NCBI RefSeq assembly: GCF_003337555.1
Contig: NZ_QPJK01000002.1
Location: 620,001 to 684,000 of the forward strand
Length of the DNA stretch: 64,000 nucleotides
Source: Pseudorhodoferax soli
Lineage (GTDB): Bacteria; Pseudomonadota; Gammaproteobacteria; Burkholderiales; Burkholderiaceae_C
Direction: 5' to 3'
Under the pieces are notes generated by a model. That model worked only from the letters and a program-made list of their open reading frames with translations, was not told the origin of the DNA and did not search any database. Made by a program: the position numbers and the translations under genes. Below, piece after piece: positions 25,876 through 34,833 of this stretch; the first letter of the stretch is position 1; each line of letters opens with the position of its first letter.

Positions 25876-27174
25876 ATGAAGACCACGCAGCCCCTGGCCC
25901 TGGTGCTGGCCCTGCTGGCGGCCATGCCCGCCACAGCCCAGGACAAGCCGGCCGAACTCCGGATCGGCATCACCACCTTCCTGACCGGCGCCGCCTCGGT
26001 GTTCGGCGTGCCCGGCAAGGCCGCGGCTGAAATCCTCATCGACGAGCTCAACGCGCAGGGCGGCATCGGCGGCGTAAAGCTGGTGCCGACCTTCATCGAC
26101 GAGGGCATCGGCGGCGACAAGATGCTCAGCGAGTACCGCCGCCTGGTGCAGGAGCAAGGCGTGAAGGTCATGCTCTCGGGCATCTCCAGCGGCAACTGCA
26201 ACATCGTCGCGCCGGTGGCCGAAGACCTCAAGGTGCTCAACGTGCTTTGGGATTGCGGCACCGAGAAGCTGCTGGAGTCCAAGCGCTACCAGTACGTGGT
26301 GCGCACCCAGGCCAATGCCACCACGGAGATGGTGGCCACCGTGGTCTACCTGCTACGGCACCGGCCGGATTTCAAGACCGTGGCCGTGGTGAACCAGGAC
26401 TACGCCTGGGGCCGCGATTCCTGGGAGATCTTCCTCAACACGCTGCGGGCGTTCAAGCCCGACGTGAAGGTGGTGGCCGAGATGTTCCCCAAGCTCGGCG
26501 CCTCGGACTTCTCCACCGAGATCAGCCGCCTGCAGGCGCTCAAGCCCGACGTGGTGCTCAACACCTCCTGGGGCGGCGACCTGGACACCTTCGTGCGCCA
26601 GGCCAGCCAGCGCGGCCTGCTCAAGCAGGGTGCCACCTTCGTGCTGCCGCTGGCGGAAAGCTCGCTCGAGCGCCTGGGTTCGGCGCTGCCGGAGGGCGTG
26701 ATCGTCGGCGCCCGCGGAGAGCACTACTGGCTGCACCCCGAAACGCGCGACGATGCCAAGCACAAGGACTTCATCGCCAAGTTCCGCGCCAAGACCAACG
26801 CCTACCCGATCTACCCGACCTACCACATGGCCCAGGCGCTGGTGGGCCTGAAGACCGGCTACGAGGCCGCCATCGCCGCCAACGGCGGCAAGTGGCCCGG
26901 TCCGGAGCAGGTGGCGGCCGCCATGCGCAAGATGGAGTTCAAGGCCTATGGCCGCACCGTGAAGATGCGCGAGGACGGCCAGGGCCTGGAAGACCAGTTG
27001 CTCGGGCTCACGCGCAAGGTGCCGGAGTACCCCTTCATGGTCATGGACAAGATGCTGCTGGTGCCAGCGCCGCTGGTCACCACGCCGGTGGGCCAGCAGT
27101 CGACCGACTGGGTCAAGACGCTCAAGCCCGAACTGCTGCAGAACGCCGGCCTCAAGACCTACAGCCACCGCTGA
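25876..27174 (+). CDS. ABC transporter substrate-binding protein (LivJ-type)
   Basis: 432-residue periplasmic binding protein with signal peptide MKTTQPLALVLALLAAMPATAQ and the Peripla_BP_6 fold (begins IGITTFLTGAASVFG, then ILIDELNAQGGIGG). It binds the solute imported by the four downstream components. Members of this family bind branched-chain amino acids, amides or aromatic acids; the pocket residues do not allow a substrate call. The ATG at 25876 has GAGGAG 7 nt upstream. First gene of a tight five-gene operon. Confidence 0.93.
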   Translation: MKTTQPLALVLALLAAMPATAQDKPAELRIGITTFLTGAASVFGVPGKAAAEILIDELNAQGGIGGVKLVPTFIDEGIGGDKMLSEYRRLVQEQGVKVMLSGISSGNCNIVAPVAEDLKVLNVLWDCGTEKLLESKRYQYVVRTQANATTEMVATVVYLLRHRPDFKTVAVVNQDYAWGRDSWEIFLNTLRAFKPDVKVVAEMFPKLGASDFSTEISRLQALKPDVVLNTSWGGDLDTFVRQASQRGLLKQGATFVLPLAESSLERLGSALPEGVIVGARGEHYWLHPETRDDAKHKDFIAKFRAKTNAYPIYPTYHMAQALVGLKTGYEAAIAANGGKWPGPEQVAAAMRKMEFKAYGRTVKMREDGQGLEDQLLGLTRKVPEYPFMVMDKMLLVPAPLVTTPVGQQSTDWVKTLKPELLQNAGLKTYSHR

Positions 27175-27176
27175 GC

Positions 27177-28082
27177 ATGAACGCGAGCCTGGTCGCGCTC
27201 GCGCTGATGGACGGCGTGTCCTATGCGGCCCTGCTGTTCCTCGTGGCGCTGGGGCTGACGCTGGTCTTCGGCGTGATGAACATCCTGAACATCGCGCACG
27301 GCAGCCTCTACGCCTGGGGCGGCTACCTGGCCGCCACCTTCGGCATCGCCATCACGCAGCACGGCTGGCCGGCGGCGCTGGCGCTGCCGCTGCTGTTCGC
27401 CGCCGCGCTGCTGGTCGGCCTGGTGCTGGGCAGCGTGCTGGAGATCGGCCTGTTGCGCCGCATCCTCGACAAGGACCCCATCTTGCAGCTGCTGGTGACC
27501 TTCGCCGCCTTCATGATGCTGGAAGACCTGCAGCGCATGGTCTGGGGCGGCCAGCCCTACTTCGTCTCCGACGTGGTCAACCAGCTCGGCACGCTGGAGG
27601 TGGCCGGCGTCACCTACACGCGCTACCAGCTGCTGGTGCTGCCCACGGTGGCCTTGCTGGCCTACGGCGGGCTGCGGCTGTTCCTGGAGCGCACGCAGCT
27701 CGGCCGGCAGATCACCGCCGTCACGCACCACCGCGAGGTGGCCACCGCGATGGGCGTCAACGCCGCGCGCGTGTCCTGGCTGACCATGGTGATCGGCGCG
27801 GCGCTGGGCGCACTGGGCGGCGCGCTGGCCTCGCCCACCACCTCGCTGACGCCCGGCATCGGCGCCGAGATGATGGTGCTGTCGTTCGCGGTCGTGGCCA
27901 CCGCCGGGCTCGGGCAGATCGGCGGCGCGGGGCTGGCGGCGCTCCTGATCGGCATCGTGCGTTCGTTCTCGATCTACTTGCTCCCCGAGATCGAGGTGCT
28001 GGTGCCCTACCTGATCATGGTGGCCGTGCTGCTGGTGCGGCCGCAGGGCATGTTCGCGAACGTGGCGGCCAGGCGCATCTAG
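27177..28082 (+). CDS. livH: ABC transporter permease (LivH-type)
   Basis: 301-residue inner-membrane permease with eight or so helices, LivH family (GVSYAALLFLVALGLTLVFGVMNILNIAHGS near the N-terminus is the family signature region; read as GVMNILNIAHG). It partners LivM-type permease downstream to form the channel. Starts 2 nt after the binding protein stop. Confidence 0.93.
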   Translation: MNASLVALALMDGVSYAALLFLVALGLTLVFGVMNILNIAHGSLYAWGGYLAATFGIAITQHGWPAALALPLLFAAALLVGLVLGSVLEIGLLRRILDKDPILQLLVTFAAFMMLEDLQRMVWGGQPYFVSDVVNQLGTLEVAGVTYTRYQLLVLPTVALLAYGGLRLFLERTQLGRQITAVTHHREVATAMGVNAARVSWLTMVIGAALGALGGALASPTTSLTPGIGAEMMVLSFAVVATAGLGQIGGAGLAALLIGIVRSFSIYLLPEIEVLVPYLIMVAVLLVRPQGMFANVAARRI

Positions 28083-28084
28083 CC

Positions 28085-29023
28085 ATGTTGCGCCAACGCC
28101 TCTTCGTCCTGGTGCTGCTGGCCATCGCCATCGCGCTGCCGCTGGTCTTCCCCTGGCTCAAGACGCCGGTGCTGCTGGCCCTGTCCAGTGGCCTCGCGGT
28201 GCTGGGCGTCATCGTGCTGATCCGCGCTGGCCAGGTTTCGTTCGGCCACGCCATGTACGCCTGCCTGGCCGGCTACACCGTGGGCTTCGGCGCGCGGCAT
28301 TGGCAGCTCGACGCCCTGCTGCTGATCGGCCTGGGCACGGCCGTGGCGGCGCTGGCCGGCGGGCTCATCGGCCTGTTCATGGTGCGCTACCGGGGCATCT
28401 TCTTCGGCATGCTGAACCTGGCCTTCTCGATGGTGCTGTTCTCGGTGCTGGCCAAGTCCGGCGCCGTGACGGGCGGCACCGACGGCCTGCGCTTCGACCG
28501 GCCCACCCTGGCCGGCGCCACGCTGGACCGCGACGGCTTCGAACTCGCGCTGCTTGCCATGGCACTCGTCTGCGCGCTGGCGGCCGGCGGCCTGGTGCAG
28601 CGCTACTTCGCCTCGGTACCGGGCCAGGCGCTGGCCGCCATCAAGACCAACGAGACGCGGCTCGAATACCTGGGCATCTCGGCCAAGCGCGTGTTCTGGG
28701 GCGGCTATGTGCTGTCGGCCACCCTGTGCGGCCTGGGCGGGAGTTTCTTCGCGCTGACGCAGGGCCTGGTCACGCCCGAGATGGGCTACTGGGTGCGCAG
28801 CGGCGAGATCGTGTTCGTCGCCATCCTGGGCGGCTCGGCCCACGCGCTGGGCGCCTTCATCGGCGCCTTCGTGTTCGAGTTCGTCAAGCTCTACGTGGCG
28901 GCCTGGCTCACGGGCAGTTGGCAGCTGGTGCTGGGCGCCATCCTGCTGGTGATGGTGTTCGCTGCGCCGGGCGGGCTGTACAGCCTCATCGCGCCCTGGC
29001 TGCGCGGCAGGAAGCCGGCATGA
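28085..29023 (+). CDS. livM: ABC transporter permease (LivM-type)
   Basis: 312-residue permease with about ten hydrophobic segments. The LivM family signature is the GQVSFGHAMYACLAGY block and the later ILGGSAHALGAFIGAF. It overlaps the next gene by 4 nt (ATGA) and follows livH by 2 nt, so the transporter genes are translated together. Confidence 0.93.
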   Translation: MLRQRLFVLVLLAIAIALPLVFPWLKTPVLLALSSGLAVLGVIVLIRAGQVSFGHAMYACLAGYTVGFGARHWQLDALLLIGLGTAVAALAGGLIGLFMVRYRGIFFGMLNLAFSMVLFSVLAKSGAVTGGTDGLRFDRPTLAGATLDRDGFELALLAMALVCALAAGGLVQRYFASVPGQALAAIKTNETRLEYLGISAKRVFWGGYVLSATLCGLGGSFFALTQGLVTPEMGYWVRSGEIVFVAILGGSAHALGAFIGAFVFEFVKLYVAAWLTGSWQLVLGAILLVMVFAAPGGLYSLIAPWLRGRKPA

Positions 29024-29759
29024 CGGCGCTGCTTTCCACGCAAGGCCTGTCGCTGTCGTTCGGCGCCGTGGTGGCCTGCGACGCCATCGACTTCAGCCTG
29101 CAGCGAGGCGAGCGCCTGGCCGTCGTGGGCCAGAACGGCGCCGGCAAGACCACCTTCCTCAACATCGTGACGGGCTACCTCAAGCCGTCGGCCGGCAGCG
29201 TGCATTTCGACGGCGCCGACATCAGCGGCCTGGCGCCGCGCGCGATCACGCTGCGCGGCATCGGCCGCTCGTTCCAGCTGCCGCAGCTGTTCACCGAGCA
29301 CACGGTGCGCGAATGCCTGCTGCTGGCGGCCTCGGCGCGCGCGCCACGGCGTGGGTGGTGGCCGCCGCTGGCGCAGGCCGTGGACGCGGAGCGTGTGGAC
29401 GCCACCTTGGCGCTGCTGCAACTGGCACCGCGTGCGCACGACCTGGCGGGCGCGCTGCCCGAGGGCCAGCGCAAGCTGCTGGACGTGGCGATGGCGCTGA
29501 TCCTGGAGCCGAAGTTGCTGATCATGGACGAGCCGACCAGCGGTGTCTCGACCGATGAGAAGCACGGCCTCATGCAGGTGCTGATGCGCGCGCTGGATGC
29601 ACGCCAGGTGAGCTGCATCTTCGTCGAGCACGACATCGACATCGTGCGCGCCCACGCCACGCGGCTGTGCGCCTGGATCGCCGGGCGCATCGCAGCCGAC
29701 GGGCCGCCCGCGCAGGTGCTGGCCGACCCCATCGTGGTCAAGAACGTGATCGGCGAGTG

Positions 29760-29760
<1 letters not shown>
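29020..29760 (+). CDS. livG: ABC transporter ATPase (LivG-type)
   Basis: 246-residue ATPase. Walker A GQNGAGKTT, a LPEGQRKLL signature in place of LSGGQ (as is usual for LivG), and Walker B LLIMDEPTSG with the H-loop EHD. It energises import with LivF. Overlaps livM by 4 nt and livF by 1 nt. Confidence 0.93.
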
Positions 29761-30422
<662 letters not shown>

Positions 30423-30434
30423 GAGGAGAGACAC

Positions 30435-31184
30435 ATGCGACTGCAAGGCAAGACCGCCATCGTCACCGGCGCCGCCAGCGGCTTCGGCGCCGAGATCGCG
30501 CGCCAGTACGTGGCCGAGGGCGCCCGCGTGGCGCTGGCCGACATCAACGAGGCCGGCGCGCGCGCCGTGGCCGAACCGCTGGGCGCGGCCGCCATCGCCG
30601 TGCGCTGCGACGTGACCCAGCGCGCCGACATCGATGCTGCCATCGCCGCAACCCAGAAGGCCTTCGGCCGCGTCGACATCGCCGTCAACAACGCCGGCTG
30701 GACGCACCGCAACCAGCCGCTTCTGGACGTGGGCGAGGACGAGTTCGACAAGGTCTACGCGATCAATGTCAAAAGCATCTTCCACATGGTCCGCGCCGTG
30801 GTGCCGGCCATGCGCGCCCAGGGCGGCGGCGTGATCCTCAACGTGGGTTCCACCGCAGGCATCCGCCCGCGGCCCGGCCTCACCTGGTACAACAGTTCGA
30901 AGGGCGCGGTGAACCTCATGAGCAAGTCGCTGGCGGTGGAGCTGGCGCCCGACCGCATCCGCGTGAACGTGATCTGCCCCGTGATGGGCGCCACTGGCCT
31001 GCTGGAGTCGTTCATGGGCATGCCCGACACGCCCGAGAACCGCGCCCGCTTCATCGCCACCATCCCGCTCGGCCGGCTGTCCGAGCCGCGCGACATCGCG
31101 CGCGCCGCCGTCTACCTGGGAAGCGACGACGCCGAGTTCATCACCGGCGTCGAATTCCCCGTGGACGGCGGGCGCACCGTCTAG
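30435..31184 (+). CDS. Short-chain dehydrogenase/reductase
   Basis: 249-residue classical SDR, Rossmann fold, NAD(P)-dependent oxidoreductase. Nucleotide motif TGAASGFG, NNAG, a catalytic Ser in VGSTAG and YNSSK holding catalytic Tyr and Lys; C-terminal PVDGGRTV. Asp at the end of strand 2 (LADIN) suggests NAD preference. Preceded by GAGAGGAG and 12 nt after livF, it belongs to the transporter operon and probably oxidises the imported compound or its product. Confidence 0.93.
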   Translation: MRLQGKTAIVTGAASGFGAEIARQYVAEGARVALADINEAGARAVAEPLGAAAIAVRCDVTQRADIDAAIAATQKAFGRVDIAVNNAGWTHRNQPLLDVGEDEFDKVYAINVKSIFHMVRAVVPAMRAQGGGVILNVGSTAGIRPRPGLTWYNSSKGAVNLMSKSLAVELAPDRIRVNVICPVMGATGLLESFMGMPDTPENRARFIATIPLGRLSEPRDIARAAVYLGSDDAEFITGVEFPVDGGRTV

Positions 31185-31185
31185 T

Positions 31186-32145
31186 TCAGCGGATGGCGAT
31201 CGGGTTGACGATCGCCTGCACGCCGCCCGTGAAGCGGCTGGCGCCCAGCACGAACATGAACTCCCAGGCCTTGTCCTTCACGAGCTCGGCCGTGTCCACG
31301 TTCTCCAGGATGTAGATGCCGTTCTTGGGGATCAGGATCTGGTGGATCTCGAAGATGCCCACGCCCTTCTCGAACGGGATCGCCTCCACGCCCCAGGTGT
31401 CGGCGCCCACGGCCACTACCTGCTTGCTGGCCAGGTACTCGGCACCCTCCTTGCCGACGCCCGGCTCGCCGCCGATGTAGCGCTTGTCGTCCTTGCCAAC
31501 CAGGCTGAGCCAGCCGCTGTAGAACAGCACCACGTCGCCCTTCCTGATCTCCACGCCCTGGCGCTGGGCCTGCTCGTCGATTTCCTTGCGGTTGTAGGCC
31601 GTGCCCTCGGCCACCGGGTTCTGGCCGTAGTAGGCCGTCATGTCGAGCACCACGCCGCGCGTGACGATGGCCGGCACCTTCTCGATGCCCAGCTTGGTCA
31701 GCCCGTTGGCCTGCACGAATTCGCTGTTCTTGTTGCAGTTGTAGTAGACGTTGTCCACGCCGATGTGGCCCATGCCGTCGATCTGCGTGCCGGTGCCCAC
31801 GTAGCCCATGTAGATGTCGTCGTTGTAGTTGGTCTTGGTGGGACCCAGGCCGACACCACCGACCTGGCCCGGCTGGTTGATCACCAGCGCCCAGCTGCGC
31901 GGCCCGTAGGCCGGCGTCTTGGCATTGGTCTCCACGCCCAGCCGGTAGGTCTTGCCGGTCTTGATGAGCTTGGATGCAGACAGCGCCAGCTCAGAAGTCA
32001 TCAGGTTGCCGGCGCCGACCTCGTCGCCCGCGCCCCACTTGGACTTGCACCAGTCGGGTTGTGGCGGTTGCTGCGCGCACGCGGGCAGCACGGCCAGGCT
32101 GGCCGCGGCCAGCAGCAGCGGAACGATGCGGTACGGGGTTCCCAT
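31186..32145 (-). CDS. Cyclase-family hydrolase (KynB/isatin-hydrolase-like), probable lipoprotein
   Basis: 319-residue protein of the cyclase family PF04199. The signal peptide has a lipobox (LAVLPAC, lipid Cys near residue 24), suggesting outer or inner membrane attachment in the periplasm. The usual metal motif HxGTHxDxPxH appears as GTGTQIDGMGHIG, with Gln for one His, a pattern found in a sub-branch. Metal-dependent amide or lactam/enol hydrolysis is plausible; substrate unknown. A GGAGGAG precedes the ATG at 32145. Convergent with the SDR, 1 nt apart. Confidence 0.85.
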   Translation of the reverse strand: MGTPYRIVPLLLAAASLAVLPACAQQPPQPDWCKSKWGAGDEVGAGNLMTSELALSASKLIKTGKTYRLGVETNAKTPAYGPRSWALVINQPGQVGGVGLGPTKTNYNDDIYMGYVGTGTQIDGMGHIGVDNVYYNCNKNSEFVQANGLTKLGIEKVPAIVTRGVVLDMTAYYGQNPVAEGTAYNRKEIDEQAQRQGVEIRKGDVVLFYSGWLSLVGKDDKRYIGGEPGVGKEGAEYLASKQVVAVGADTWGVEAIPFEKGVGIFEIHQILIPKNGIYILENVDTAELVKDKAWEFMFVLGASRFTGGVQAIVNPIAIR

Positions 32146-32378
32146 GGCGTCTCCTCCTTGGCGAGGGCCGGCGGCAGGTTCGGTGCTGGTCGCCCCCCGC
32201 GGATCTCCTCGTGAACATGCCGGCGCACGGGGGGGGCCGGGCCATCATCGCCAAAGGGCCGGCGGCGCGGTATTAAAAGATGGCAAAGGGGGCCTCAACA
32301 CGGCGCTTAAAGCCGCCTGAAGGGCCGCTTGCCGAAAACCAAATGGACGCGCCGCGCCCGCAACGCCAAGCTCGCTGC
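32146..32378. promoter_or_regulatory. Divergent region, cyclase gene / HotDog gene
   Basis: 233-bp gap holding the ribosome site of the cyclase gene and promoters of both genes. It has a run of G (around 32229-32236) and an AT-rich TATTAAAAG near 32270. No confident promoter or operator was found. An in-frame ATG at 32343 is a possible alternative start of the HotDog gene. Confidence 0.35.
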
Positions 32379-33194
32379 ATGAGGGATGACGACGTGCAGG
32401 CCACACTGCGCCGGCTGCGGGGCCGCTGGACACAGCGCGTGGACGAGGTCACGTCTGCCCCGCTGGCTGCGCTGGCGGCCACGCTCGACCATGCCGAGCA
32501 GCCGCCGCTGCCGGGCGATGCACTGCCACCGCTCGCGCATTGGCTGTTCTTCTGGCCGCTGCGCACCACCAGCGGCGTGGAGCGCGACGGCGAGGCCTGC
32601 CCCGACGCCGAATTGCTGCCGCCCGAATGGCCGCAGCGCCAGTGCACCGGCGTGCGCTTGCGCTTCCACCACGCGCTGCGCGTGGGAGACGAGATGCTGC
32701 GCCGCTCCGGCGTGCAGCAGGCACAGGCACTGCCCGAGGGGGGCGTGCGGCTGACCCTGCGCCACGAGATCACCAACGCGCAGGGCCTGGCGCTCGAGGA
32801 AGAGCAGGACCTGGTCTGCCGCGCGGCCGGCGCCCGCCCCGGCGCCCTGCCCCAGCCGGCACCGGCCGAGGCCCATTTCACCCGGCTGCTGACGCCCGGC
32901 GCCGTGCTGCTGTTCCGCTACGCGGCCCTGCGCTTCGACAGCCACGCGGCACTCGACGGGCCCGCGGCCCTGTTGCCCCCGGCCCTGCTCGCCACGCTGG
33001 CGGTGGACTTGCTGCGGCGCGAACGGCCGGCCGTGGCCCTGCGCGCGCTGGACTTCTCGCTGCTGCGCCCGGTGCCGGCCGGCCAGCCGCTGCGCCTGGC
33101 CGGCCGCGACGACAGCCCGCGGCACCTCACGCTGTGGGCCCAGGACGCCGCCGGGCAGCTCGCGCTGCAGGCGCATGCCGAGTACGCAGGCTGA
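32379..33194 (+). CDS. HotDog-fold FAS1-like dehydratase / mesaconyl-CoA hydratase family
   Basis: 271-residue protein with two HotDog-like halves. The block PGDALPPLAHWLFFWPLRTTSG near the N-terminus (shown split: LPPLAHWLFFWPL) and FHHALRVGDEMLRRS match the FAS1-like dehydratase/mesaconyl-C4-CoA hydratase family, with catalytic His in the second half (LTPGAVLLFRYAALRFDSHA). It should act on acyl-CoA substrates. The ATG at 32379 is chosen by homology of the N-terminus; 32343 or 32280 are also possible. It converges on the LysR gene, which may regulate it. Confidence 0.75.
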   Translation: MRDDDVQATLRRLRGRWTQRVDEVTSAPLAALAATLDHAEQPPLPGDALPPLAHWLFFWPLRTTSGVERDGEACPDAELLPPEWPQRQCTGVRLRFHHALRVGDEMLRRSGVQQAQALPEGGVRLTLRHEITNAQGLALEEEQDLVCRAAGARPGALPQPAPAEAHFTRLLTPGAVLLFRYAALRFDSHAALDGPAALLPPALLATLAVDLLRRERPAVALRALDFSLLRPVPAGQPLRLAGRDDSPRHLTLWAQDAAGQLALQAHAEYAG

Positions 33195-34118
33195 TCAGGC
33201 CGGCTGCAGCAGCTGCGCCCGCGCCGAAGCCGCGTCGGCCACGAGCAGATCGACCAGGTCGCGCGCGAACGGCGGCAGCGCCTTCAGGCTGCGCACGCAG
33301 ATCTGCTGGGCGCGCACGGCCCAGTCGTCGGCCAGCGGCAAGGTGCGGATGGCCATCGCCTGCGCATGGCGCTCGGCGGCGCTGGCCGGCAGCACGGCGA
33401 TGCCGGTGCCGGCTTCGATGAGCCGGCAGGCCGTCTCGAAGTTGCCGACCTGGATGCGCACCTGCATGGGCCGGTGCAGGCTGTCGCACACGCGGCGCAG
33501 GAAGCCGTGCAGCGCGCTGGCCTCCGACAGCCCGATGTGGTCGCAGTCCAGCGTGTCCGCGAAGGCCATGCACGGCGCCTGGGCGAAGGCATGGCCGGTT
33601 GCCACCACGAGCACGAGCCGGTCCACGCGGTAAGGGATCACCTCCAGGTTCTCGGTGCGCACCGCGCCAGCCACGAGGCCGATGTCCGTCTGCCCCTCGG
33701 TGACGGCGCGCACCGTGTCCGGGCTCAGCTTCTCGCGCAGGTCGACGTTCACGTCGGGATGGCCGACCAGGTACTCCTTGAGCACGCCCGGCAGGTACTC
33801 CAGTGCCGTGGTGTTGGCGAACACGCGCAGATGGCCTTTCACGCCCTTGGCGTACTCCTGCAGTTCGCCGCGCAGGTGCTCGAGCTGCGCCAGCACCAGG
33901 CGTGCGTGCTGCACCATGGCCTGGCCCGACGGTGTCAGCGTCACCCCCTGGCTGGTGCGGTAGAGCAGCTTGGTGCCCACGCTCTCCTCCAGGTTCTTCA
34001 CGCGGATGCTGGCGCCAGGCAGCGAGATGTGCGAAGCCTCGGCCCCGCGCGTGAGGCTGTTGGCTTCGGCGATGCGTACCATCAGGCGCAGATCGACGAG
34101 GTCGAAATGAACGGCCAT
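33195..34118 (-). CDS. LysR-type transcriptional regulator
   Basis: 307-residue LTTR. The N-terminal winged helix (VHFDLVDLRLMVRIAEANSL then TRGAEASHISLPGASIRVKNLEE) is followed by the effector-binding domain from about residue 90. The start ATG at 34118 has a GGAGGAG tract upstream. Probable targets are the divergent esterase gene, the convergent HotDog gene or the catabolic block; no operator was recognised. Confidence 0.92.
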   Translation of the reverse strand: MAVHFDLVDLRLMVRIAEANSLTRGAEASHISLPGASIRVKNLEESVGTKLLYRTSQGVTLTPSGQAMVQHARLVLAQLEHLRGELQEYAKGVKGHLRVFANTTALEYLPGVLKEYLVGHPDVNVDLREKLSPDTVRAVTEGQTDIGLVAGAVRTENLEVIPYRVDRLVLVVATGHAFAQAPCMAFADTLDCDHIGLSEASALHGFLRRVCDSLHRPMQVRIQVGNFETACRLIEAGTGIAVLPASAAERHAQAMAIRTLPLADDWAVRAQQICVRSLKALPPFARDLVDLLVADAASARAQLLQPA

Positions 34119-34205
34119 GCGGGTCTCCTCCGCGTGTTTCTTGTCGGCCGCGATTCTGTGTTGGCCGCGGCCACTGCGGCGCATCCCGAAACACTTGCTC
34201 ACACC

Positions 34206-34802
34206 ATGCCCCATCCTCCGCTCACCCATCTGCTCTATCTGCACGGCTTTCGCTCCTCTCCGCAGTCGACCAAGGCCCGCCTGATGGCAGCGCGTGTACA
34301 GGCGCAGCACCCCGCGCTCACCTGGTGGTGCCCGCAGCTGCCGCCCTCGCCGCGCCAGGCCATGCAAGAGCTGCTGGCGGGCGTGCAGGACTGGCCGCGC
34401 GCGCGCATGGCCGTGGTCGGCTCCTCGCTGGGCGGCTTCTACGCCACCTGCGTGGCCGCGCAGACCGGCTGCCGCGCCGTGCTGCTGAACCCGGCCGTGC
34501 ACCCGGCGCGCGACCTGTCGCGCCACATCGGCGAACACAGCGGCTGGCACGACCCGGCGCAGCGCTTCGTCTTCACGGCGGAGCATGTGGCCGAACTGCG
34601 GGTGCTGGAGCAAGCCGCCGCCGCGGCCGACACCGCCCGCATGCTGGCCATCGTGGCCAAGGGCGACGAGGTGCTGGACTGGCGCGAGATGTGCGCACGC
34701 TATCCCGATGCCCGCATCCGGCTGCTCGAAGGCAGCGACCACGCCATCAGCGAATTCCCGCAGTACCTGGACGAAGTCTTCGAATTCCTGCTGGCCGCCT
34801 AG
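34206..34802 (+). CDS. YqiA/YcfP-family alpha/beta-hydrolase (esterase)
   Basis: 198-residue serine hydrolase. N-terminal YLHGFRSSPQSTK, nucleophile elbow GSSLGGFYA, an Asp in AKGDEVLDW and catalytic His in EGSDHAISEF, the YqiA layout. Cytoplasmic, substrate unknown. Divergent from the LysR gene (87 bp apart), and 31 nt before the RNB gene. Confidence 0.88.
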   Translation: MPHPPLTHLLYLHGFRSSPQSTKARLMAARVQAQHPALTWWCPQLPPSPRQAMQELLAGVQDWPRARMAVVGSSLGGFYATCVAAQTGCRAVLLNPAVHPARDLSRHIGEHSGWHDPAQRFVFTAEHVAELRVLEQAAAAADTARMLAIVAKGDEVLDWREMCARYPDARIRLLEGSDHAISEFPQYLDEVFEFLLAA

Positions 34803-34833
34803 ACGGGCATCCGCCTCGGGGACAATACGGGCC

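Noticed and set aside
23240-25879. Long plus-strand frame opposite rodA and the diguanylate cyclase
   Set aside because: Antisense shadow with biased His/Gln/Arg composition; the two minus-strand genes have intact motifs.
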